From a virus: a stretch of 28,687 nt of DNA. Within the stretch, counting starts at the first letter, position 1; each line of letters starts with the position of its first letter. The position numbers and the translations under genes were made by a program. Below, piece by piece: positions 24,089 to 28,687 of this stretch. Where the stretch lies: the IMG/VR virus record IMGVR_UViG_3300049846_000217, positions 1-28,687 of that record, one strand, 5' to 3'. The notes below the pieces were generated by a model. The model did no database searches and was not told where the DNA came from. It saw only the letters and a list, made by a program, of their open reading frames with translations.

Positions 24089-24777
24089 TATTGTAATTCA
24101 AAAAGAACATCAAATCCGATATTGCCTACAGAGGCAACAGAACCTTGAACAACGCGAATGCCTTCGTTTTCTCTAACAATAAGCGGCTGGACATCTAAGC
24201 CCTGAGGCATTAAAAATTCGGGGTGTTCATAGCCGGCCGAACTTGTCTCTTCTGTGAAAACGTGTCTTTCTGCAATCACTCGGCCGGCCGTGGCCCCTCC
24301 GGAGGGAGCAGCCCTAGACGTAACCCCGGAGGGGAGTGCGGCGTTATTACTGTCGTGTTCGCTGATCGCTGGAGAGGTTAATGTCGTACCGTTTTCTGTG
24401 GCGGCTGTTCCACCCGTGCCCACTGTAGTGGTAAAGGTCAGATACAGTTTGACAGAGAGGGACCCGGTAACGGCCACTGAGCCGTCTTTAATCGCACGGA
24501 CAGACTTTACTTTCATGATTTTTCCAGAGCCCGTAGCGTTAAAGAGGTCAAACATGACTTTGTTGGCGCCTGCCGCCTGGGCTGGAATAAATAATCGATA
24601 AACAGGATTTTTGGAATAGGTGACAATTGGCAGCGGATTCGTCGTAGAAACGTCGCCGTCATTGGTCCCATCGGCTCCGTGAATCAACTTAATTCGTTGA
24701 TACTTCACCCCCGAGATATCGTCAGAAGCACAGACGTCACCGCCAGAGCCAGCATTCAATGTAGTGTTGTCAGCCAT
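24088..24777 (-). CDS. Putative head or fibre structural protein
   Basis: A 229-residue protein with the start MADNTTLNAGSGGDVCASDD followed by GVKYQRIKLIHGADGTNDGDVSTTNPLP, a sequence type I know from many phage structural modules. The role is unknown but it is probably a virion part. The body (50-229) is beta-rich with few charges; TSSAGYEHPEFLMPQGLDVQPLIV and GIRVVQGSVASVGNIGFDVLFEL are the most regular parts. No enzyme motif is visible. The ATG is at 24777, 8 bases after the stop of the preceding gene, and its end overlaps the repeat-protein start. Confidence 0.7.
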   Translation of the reverse strand: MADNTTLNAGSGGDVCASDDISGVKYQRIKLIHGADGTNDGDVSTTNPLPIVTYSKNPVYRLFIPAQAAGANKVMFDLFNATGSGKIMKVKSVRAIKDGSVAVTGSLSVKLYLTFTTTVGTGGTAATENGTTLTSPAISEHDSNNAALPSGVTSRAAPSGGATAGRVIAERHVFTEETSSAGYEHPEFLMPQGLDVQPLIVRENEGIRVVQGSVASVGNIGFDVLFELQ

Positions 24778-24785
24778 TCGTTACC

Positions 24786-25217
24786 TTACGTGATATTAAG
24801 GACGCCGGTAGCGGCTGACCCATCTAAGAGAAGGTCGCCAGCAACATTGCCGAAGTCTGATGCTTCCTGCATATACATAATGAGCTTGGAAGTGCCGGCT
24901 GCGCCTGTGTCTTCATACCAGATGAAGGTTCTTCCGTTTGAGAAGCCGGTTCCGCTTTGCGACCAAGTAATATCGTTGTGAATCCATTCCACCGTATTTC
25001 CATCTAAAGCAAGCGTTACACCCGAGATGGCGGTGCCGCCAGCGCCGTAATTCGTGCCGGTGACTTCATTCGTGATGTCGCTCTTGAACGCGTGTGCCAG
25101 AGATGGTGTATACGCGGAAGTCACGATCATAACCTTAATCGTCGCCGAAGCAAGGTTAATATCGTTCCCGTTGTGCTGCTTAAGCTTGAACTGGTTATAA
25201 ACTACTGGAGTAGACAT
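24786..25217 (-). CDS. Putative virion structural protein
   Basis: A 143-residue protein with a pattern frequent in phages: a short start, YNQFKLKQHNGNDINLASATIKVMIVTSAYTPS (read in two parts), then ITNEVTGTNYGAGGTAISGVTLALDGNT, WSQSGTGFSNGRTFIWYEDTG and SKLIMYMQEASDFGNVAGDL. It would form a compact beta-sandwich and is probably a head-decoration or head-completion protein. No catalytic or binding residues are recognisable. The ATG overlaps the preceding stop as TAATG, so translation is coupled along this row of head genes. Confidence 0.65.
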   Translation of the reverse strand: MSTPVVYNQFKLKQHNGNDINLASATIKVMIVTSAYTPSLAHAFKSDITNEVTGTNYGAGGTAISGVTLALDGNTVEWIHNDITWSQSGTGFSNGRTFIWYEDTGAAGTSKLIMYMQEASDFGNVAGDLLLDGSAATGVLNIT

Positions 25218-25627
25218 TACCCTTGTCCGATCTCAATAGCGGCCTTAACAGCCTTCCAATACCGAAGATTCCTAGAGAGCTCTTCAGTCAAAGTCTCGTC
25301 TTGATTTTGCTCCAGCGCCATAGTGAAGCGCCGTATATGGAAATTAACCCTATCGACAGTAGGGACGCTGCCCCAATCGATTAGAACTTCTTCGGCAGAT
25401 TCGGGCTCAGATTCTACTTCTGCCTCAGTTTCCGGCTCCGGCTCAGAAATCTCTTCGACGACCGACTCAGGAAAGGGCTCCTCGGCGGGGGTCTCAAGAC
25501 TCACATCCAAGAGAAGGGCAGGAACCTCTTTAGAAAGGCCGCTTACGGCGGCATTATAGGCGTACGCGACGTAACCGCCTACTGAAAGGGCGGCACCCCC
25601 GGCTAAGTAGAGAAGCAGGTCGCTCAT
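25217..25627 (-). CDS. Membrane-anchored Glu/Pro-rich protein
   Basis: A 136-residue protein of unknown function. The N-terminus (LLLYLAGGAALSVGGYVAYAY, about 4-24) is a likely membrane segment with GG and AxxxG small-residue motifs, not a cleavable signal by eye. Next comes an acidic, proline-rich stretch (about 48-82: EEPFPESVVEEISEPEPETE and following). The C-terminal part (88-136) is helical (VDRVNFHIRRFTMALEQNQDETLTEELSRNLRYW, in parts). A predicted membrane protein between spike-base and head genes is unusual. It may be an injected or membrane-recruiting factor, or play a role in host interaction unrelated to the particle. The ATG overlaps the spike-base stop as TAATG. Confidence 0.65.
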   Translation of the reverse strand: MSDLLLYLAGGAALSVGGYVAYAYNAAVSGLSKEVPALLLDVSLETPAEEPFPESVVEEISEPEPETEAEVESEPESAEEVLIDWGSVPTVDRVNFHIRRFTMALEQNQDETLTEELSRNLRYWKAVKAAIEIGQG

Positions 25628-25881
25628 TAGCCCCCGAAACCTATTAAGTTAGTTGCAGTAGTGCCCGTAGAGAGGACTTGGGTGACGAGAATCGGAAGAA
25701 TGGTACCCGTCGGGACGGCCGTAAATGTCACGGTATTCCCCGTTTCAGCCGCTTTCACGGCGATATTGCCTGTACCGCCTACGTAAATCGCGTAAATCGG
25801 GGCCGTAAAGACGGCAGTGTCTGAAGGAGTGATCGCTGCAAGGCGGCCAGACGGAGCGGTTCTATTTAATCTGTTAAGCAT
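25627..25881 (-). CDS. Spike-base protein (Rcc01079-like)
   Basis: An 84-residue beta-rich protein close in pattern to the RCAP_rcc01079 spike-base family, first known from a Rhodobacter capsulatus gene transfer agent. Visible are AITPSDTAVFTAPIYAIYVGGTG, then AVKAAETGNTVTFTAVPTGTILPILVTQVLSTGTTATNLIGFGG (read in parts). In that agent the protein supports head spikes. The family link is from memory and moderately sure. AAAGGA lies 8 bases before the ATG. The gene follows the large terminase after 12 bases. This match is one reason to propose an alphaproteobacterial host. Confidence 0.75.
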   Translation of the reverse strand: MLNRLNRTAPSGRLAAITPSDTAVFTAPIYAIYVGGTGNIAVKAAETGNTVTFTAVPTGTILPILVTQVLSTGTTATNLIGFGG

Positions 25882-25893
25882 GGTTTAATTCCT

Positions 25894-27318
25894 TTAGCCG
25901 GCCATCCAACCGCCGGGAACATTAGCAAGATGGTGAATCGGACGGTAAACTGAACCCTCCGGGGCTGATTTTTCCTCACGAGGGACTCTCGGTCTGGAAG
26001 TGATTTTGTCGAAAATCTCCGTTAATCCCCAAACTAGGGCGTCGACTCTGTCCGGAGATCCGGTATTTTCGTTACGAAGGTTATCAATAGAGAAAAGACA
26101 CATCTGATCTTCTAAATGATCGAAACGACCGACGTGGTGGATTCTTCCTTGTTCATAAAGGGCCGAAATCGGCTCTGCTCGGACGTATTTCCCTCGGGAA
26201 GCGTGGACTAATTTGATCGGAACAGACCTATCAACAGTCTTAAGGACCGATCCTACCATCTCCCCGCCGTTATTCTTCTCCGCTACGATGCGGTCAGCGG
26301 ACCATTTTCGGTAAAGAGAGACGGCTTTCTTCGCCCATTCTTCCGGAGAACCCTTCAAGCTGCCGTCTTCGAGTACGTATCCTCTCGCGTAACCGTCTTT
26401 ATCTCTTGCGAGGCCGACTACGACGATTCCGGTTTCGTCGCTTCCCTCGTTCGAGGATGCGGCAGGGTCCACAGATACAACGATTTTCTCAAAGTCCGGG
26501 ACATTGTCTTTAATACGGTAGTTGTCAATAGATTCGCGCGTCCAGAGAGCGCCGGGGATGTCATCTAAAATCTCTCCTTCTAGCTCTTGTCGACCCAATC
26601 GGGTCCCGGAGTACTTGTCTTCGATCTCCTTGATGAAGGAGTCGGGCATATTCTGTGCGTTATCCCATGTCGCCCCCCGAGTGACAACGACTCGTGGATC
26701 CGCAACGAGCTTCCTAATGAGAGGTAGAGGCCGTGGAGTAGTGGTGACGATGGTGCGAGGGTAGTCGCCTAGTCTGAGTCCGAACTGGAGCTGGTCCCAA
26801 GTGTCTTGGCAGTATCGCCATTTCGCGAGTTCGTCGCACCACGCGGCGTCGTGCTGTGGACCTCGAAGCTGATCGGGTTCAGTGGCATTATATAAGGTTG
26901 CAATTGCACCATTAGGCCATATAACTCGTCTGTTCGTGGGTTGGAAGACAGGGCGGAAATCGGGTGGATGAACGGCAAGAAGACCGGATTCACCTGCGAC
27001 CATGACATCTCGCCCGTCCGCAGCCGTTTCAGCAACGAGAGCAATTCTAGAGCAGGAACCTCTTGATAGGGGCGTATCTCCGCAAACCCAATCTCGGATT
27101 GTTTCTGCCCCGGTTCTTGTCTTTCCGAAACCTCTTCCGGCGAGGATAAGCCAAGTATTCCACTCACCTTCCGGCGCAACTTGGTTCGGTCTTGCCCAGA
27201 AAGACCACTCATATTTAAGTCTCGCTTTCGCTTCCGCTGACAAGTTTGAGAGGATTTTTTCCCTCTCGTCCTCTGGTAGCGATGCGAGATATTGAGCGGG
27301 TGAAATCTGCTGCTTCAT
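25894..27318 (-). CDS. terL: Terminase large subunit
   Basis: A 474-residue packaging motor and nuclease. The ATPase is shown by the Walker A AGRGFGKT (60-67) and Walker B AAWCDELAKW (158-167, D162 and E163), with TTTPRP (192-197) as coupling motif. The nuclease domain has D284 in SVDPAASS, a middle AEKNNGGEM acidic motif, and a final SPDRVDALVWGLTE aspartate. The type resembles Terminase_6 enzymes of alphaproteobacterial phages and gene transfer agents. I start at the ATG at 27318, with GAGG 9 bases upstream; the frame extends to 27417 but those residues overlap the small subunit. The overlap with the small subunit is still 104 bases, which is unusually large. Confidence 0.95.
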   Translation of the reverse strand: MKQQISPAQYLASLPEDEREKILSNLSAEAKARLKYEWSFWARPNQVAPEGEWNTWLILAGRGFGKTRTGAETIRDWVCGDTPLSRGSCSRIALVAETAADGRDVMVAGESGLLAVHPPDFRPVFQPTNRRVIWPNGAIATLYNATEPDQLRGPQHDAAWCDELAKWRYCQDTWDQLQFGLRLGDYPRTIVTTTPRPLPLIRKLVADPRVVVTRGATWDNAQNMPDSFIKEIEDKYSGTRLGRQELEGEILDDIPGALWTRESIDNYRIKDNVPDFEKIVVSVDPAASSNEGSDETGIVVVGLARDKDGYARGYVLEDGSLKGSPEEWAKKAVSLYRKWSADRIVAEKNNGGEMVGSVLKTVDRSVPIKLVHASRGKYVRAEPISALYEQGRIHHVGRFDHLEDQMCLFSIDNLRNENTGSPDRVDALVWGLTEIFDKITSRPRVPREEKSAPEGSVYRPIHHLANVPGGWMAG

Positions 27319-27730
27319 TCTGGATGTCCTCGTATTTAATGGCTTCACCGTCCTTACCGGTATGCTCGACCTTATCACGGAGCATCCCGAGGTTCTTAGC
27401 AGCGAGTTCGATACCACGAAGTACGGCGGTTAGGTTGTTGTCCTGCTCAGCCTTTTCAATAGTACGGACGAGTTTCCGGATGACGTACTCTTCCGTCAAC
27501 GAGATCTCTTTCAATCTTTCCTCTGCACGCTTTTGGATGGCGGCACGGATATGGGGCTTCGAGAGAAGCTCGTGCCCGACTTTATTAAGATTCTCTCCGG
27601 AGTAACCGGCGATACGGGCGGCTTCAGTGGCGTTGTAGTCGGAAGTGAAGTAAGCCTCGACAAACATCTGCTGCCGAGGGTTCAATTCCTTATCTGCGGG
27701 GATATGGGCGAATTTCTCCCTGTTGTTCAC
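27215..27730 (-). CDS. terS: Terminase small subunit
   Basis: A 171-residue DNA-recognition subunit of the terminase. The N-terminal domain has LNPRQQMFVEAYFTSDYNATEAARIAGYS (read in two parts), SKPHIRAAIQKRAEERL, the Terminase_2 helix-turn-helix pattern. The middle helix (VIRKLVRTIEKAEQDNNLTAVLRGIELAAKNLGML, in parts) is the oligomerization region and ends near EHTGKDGEAI. The start is GTG at 27730, with GGAGG 5 bases upstream. It overlaps the large subunit by 104 bases. It probably binds a packaging site not identified here; the non-coding right end is one candidate. Confidence 0.92.
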   Translation of the reverse strand: MNNREKFAHIPADKELNPRQQMFVEAYFTSDYNATEAARIAGYSGENLNKVGHELLSKPHIRAAIQKRAEERLKEISLTEEYVIRKLVRTIEKAEQDNNLTAVLRGIELAAKNLGMLRDKVEHTGKDGEAIKYEDIQNEAADFTRSISRIATRGREGKNPLKLVSGSESET

Positions 27731-27916
27731 TTAATCCTCCACTACTGCGAAGTCGTAACGATTTCCCCAACGGCGAATCGTAGCGCCGTTGTATTGGAAG
27801 GAAGTCATCTCGGGAGTTTCTATTAATCGTGCGAAGGTGGCGTTCCTCTTAACAAAGGAGTCGACTAATTTCATAGCGTCTTCCTTAGATGAAGAGCCGT
27901 AGACTCTGGCCTTCAT
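27731..27916 (-). CDS. Small protein of unknown function
   Basis: A 61-residue protein with a short alpha/beta pattern: KARVYGSSSKEDAMKLVDSF, a helix, then RLIETPEMTSFQYNGATIRRWGNRYDFAVVED, read in parts. No family is recognised. It starts with ATG overlapping the HNH gene stop as ATGA, and its stop is directly followed by the start of the small terminase, so it belongs to the packaging module. It may be a DNA-binding or terminase-assisting protein, but that rests on position alone. Confidence 0.7.
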   Translation of the reverse strand: MKARVYGSSSKEDAMKLVDSFVKRNATFARLIETPEMTSFQYNGATIRRWGNRYDFAVVED

Positions 27917-28173
27917 TTTCTGCCCGCCTTTCTATTACGAGGGAAGGAACGGTTCTTAGCCTTGCTCTGTACGGCGAGATTCGAGAAGGAGTTATTCCTA
28001 GGGTTGTTGTTCTTATGAGCGACGTCCTTGCCGTCACCCTTCCGAACCTTTCCGGCTGCAATCATCTTCCTGCGAGCGGCGTTACGCATCGCCCGGCGCT
28101 TCTTCTGCTCGGGTTTGGCGTTATACTTCTTCTGGGCACGCTGACGGGCCGCCGTGTTCTTCTGCGACGCCAT
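27913..28173 (-). CDS. HNH-type nuclease-like protein
   Basis: An 86-residue, strongly basic protein. A GDGKDVAHKNNNPRNNSFSNLAV segment (47-69 in parts) gives a probable HNH pattern with H53 and the conserved N of SNL near residue 65, followed by KAKNRSFPRNRKAG. Similar short phage proteins sit directly upstream of terminase genes, where HNH proteins help terminase cut packaging ends in some cos phages. The usual first His or Asp before HK is not obvious (D50-V-A-H53), so the fold may be degenerate. It is the first full-size gene of the minus operon; its ATG overlaps the stop of the leader ORF as TAATG and has only a weak GGA upstream. Confidence 0.7.
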   Translation of the reverse strand: MASQKNTAARQRAQKKYNAKPEQKKRRAMRNAARRKMIAAGKVRKGDGKDVAHKNNNPRNNSFSNLAVQSKAKNRSFPRNRKAGRK

Positions 28174-28220
28174 TAGATTCCAGACCCCCCGTCGGGGAAA
28201 AAGAGAATTCTGTTCTTCAT
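28173..28220 (-). CDS. Leaderless 15-codon leader ORF
   Basis: An ATG at 28220, exactly where transcription from the leftward promoter is expected to start (7 bases after the -10). It opens a frame of 15 codons (MKNRILFFPDGGSGI) ending in TAATG that overlaps the HNH start. It would be translated without a ribosome-binding site and could deliver ribosomes to the next gene. A CCCC-GAC-GGGG hairpin lies inside it. Whether it is really translated is unknown. Confidence 0.4.
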   Translation of the reverse strand: MKNRILFFPDGGSGI

Positions 28221-28226
28221 ACCTGT

Positions 28227-28255
28227 ATTATACCATATATTGGATGTTTTGTCAA
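28227..28255 (-). promoter_or_regulatory. Consensus sigma70 promoter of the late operon
   Basis: On the minus strand TTGACA (28255-28250) is followed after exactly 17 bases by TATAAT (28232-28227), with the TGG of an extended -10. Upstream, toward higher coordinates, lie A-tracts that could act as an UP element. The start would be near 28220. It is the only promoter seen for the roughly 22-kb minus operon. Confidence 0.9.
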
Positions 28256-28314
28256 GTCTTTTTTTAAGAAATGGAAATATTTTTTTCAGAATGTATCTTT
28301 TTTTAATTTTTTTC

Positions 28315-28343
28315 TTGACAAAATGTAATTTTCATGATATAAT
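28315..28343 (+). promoter_or_regulatory. Consensus sigma70 promoter, rightward
   Basis: TTGACA (28315-28320), exactly 17 bases, then TATAAT (28338-28343), with TGA before it giving an extended -10. T-tracts at 28261-28314 suit an UP element. Transcription would begin about 28350 and run rightward into non-coding sequence. The two -35 elements of the divergent pair are about 60 bases apart. Confidence 0.9.
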
Positions 28344-28349
28344 ATCCGT

Positions 28350-28550
28350 ACGGGGTGAGGGTTACTAAGTAATATTGGGGATAGAAACGTAGAAAAATTT
28401 ATCTTCCAGTATATAGGGGCAGGGAATGTAGGCCGACCGTAGGGAGGCAATACCCCCTAGAATGCCCTAGGAAGCTCGTACAGCGCGATTAGGCCGATAA
28501 CCGGTACATGACAGCCTTTCTTGGAGAGACCCTCTGAGAAGGGCTTATTT
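28350..28550 (+). ncRNA. Candidate ~200-nt phage RNA
   Basis: A promoter-driven interval with no usable reading frame that ends in a strong hairpin (28513-28545) followed by TATTT. Internal pairings seen are CCTAG-AATGCC-CTAGG (28456-28471), TAGGG with CCCTA around 28440-28459, TTAC-TAA-GTAA near 28362-28372, and a possible closing helix of GTACGG (28348-28353) with CC-G-GTAC (28501-28507) that would join the two ends. It could instead be a long leader of a gene beyond the window. No known RNA family is recognised. Its neighbourhood is the packaging genes. Confidence 0.4.
28513..28545 (+). terminator. Hairpin, possible terminator of the rightward RNA
   Basis: AGCCTTTCTT (28513-28522) pairs over 10 positions with GAGAAGGGCT (28536-28545), including two U-G pairs. 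A GG bulge is followed by AGAG-ACC-CTCT (28525-28535), adding 4 bp. The following TTATTTCG is only moderately T-rich, so termination may be partial. Confidence 0.55.
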
Positions 28551-28687
28551 CGTATCTACTGTTTGGAGATGATTTGGAAATTTTTTACTAGCGTCTTACC
28601 TCACTCTACGTACGCTACAGCACTCCGCGAGTCCATGCCCCCCCCCTCCCCCCTATCCCCTTGGAAACATTCACGAAATCCCCACCC
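28551..28687. other. Non-coding right end with C-rich tract
   Basis: No convincing gene. The tract from 28638 has nine Cs, a T, six Cs, TAT, then four Cs. An ATG at 28569 opens a frame to the window edge, but GGAG lies directly against it (1 base) and the coding choice is poor, including a proline run from the C-tract. It may be part of a packaging or end-associated region next to terminase genes. This is inference. Confidence 0.3.

Noticed and set aside
28569-28687. Open frame to the right edge
   Set aside because: The GGAG is 1 base from the ATG, codon use is poor and the product includes proline runs from the C-tract.
1-28687. CRISPR arrays, insertion sequences, integrase or attachment sites
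   Set aside because: None seen: no regular repeats with spacers, no transposase motifs and no recombinase gene.
1-28687. Closing the window into a circle to supply a -35 for the left promoter
   Set aside because: The bases that would fall at the -35 position (from the right end) are not like TTGACA, and replication genes are missing, so the window is treated as linear and partial.

Overview
The window is part of a lytic-looking, tailed phage genome with a short-tailed (podovirus) architecture related to Salmonella phage P22. A P22-type portal, scaffold, coat protein, tail adaptor and gp10-like DNA-stabilization protein occur in order. There is no sheath, tape measure, integrase or recognisable repressor. 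The host is inferred to be Gram-negative, because a lipoprotein spanin pair is present. An alphaproteobacterium is likely, because the spike-base protein resembles the Rhodobacter GTA-associated Rcc01079 family and several small proteins look like those of alphaproteobacterial phages. The host assignment is an inference. DNA polymerase, primase and helicase genes are absent, so the window is probably not the whole genome.

Layout. (1) 1-5759, plus strand: a tightly overlapping nucleic-acid metabolism operon. It starts with an extended -10 promoter and a palindrome, then a gp2.5-like ssDNA-binding protein. A roughly 260-nt non-coding, possibly structured gap follows. Next come a small unknown gene, a PD-(D/E)XK exonuclease with a Cas4-like cysteine cluster, an endonuclease VII, a DEDDy exonuclease with a zinc ribbon, four small overlapping genes (one very acidic, one DUF3310, one basic protein resembling part of ArfA), a monomeric class II (B12-dependent) ribonucleotide reductase and a small acidic protein. 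(2) 5771-5796: a bidirectional terminator between the converging operons. (3) 5803-28220, minus strand: the late operon of about 22 kb. In transcription order it runs HNH protein, small ORF, small and large terminase, spike-base protein, four head-region proteins, portal, scaffold, coat, a strong hairpin, tailspike, tail adaptor, gp10-like protein, fibre-like protein, GNAT-like protein, two ejection-type proteins, a 1788-residue polyvalent protein and a lysis cassette (membrane protein, M15 endolysin, holin-like protein, nested Rz/Rz1 spanins). (4) 28221-28687: an AT-rich divergent control region with two near-perfect sigma70 promoters, followed by a non-coding rightward region with hairpins, short repeats and a C-rich end.

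How the parts work together: the plus-strand genes process DNA (host degradation, recombination, Holliday and branch resolution) and supply deoxynucleotides. The minus-strand genes package DNA, build the particle, deliver DNA and lyse the cell. Both directions use host-type sigma70 promoters, and two of the three share 18 of 21 bases around the -10.

The most interesting items beyond routine annotation are: the candidate ~200-nt promoter-hairpin RNA at 28350-28550 beside the packaging genes; the 662-924 gap with a possible pseudoknot; a leaderless 15-codon leader peptide coupled to the HNH gene; an ArfA-like small protein; an exact 22-residue tandem-repeat protein in the head module; and the multi-domain ejected protein carrying peptidase, zincin-like and ADP-ribosyltransferase-like segments.
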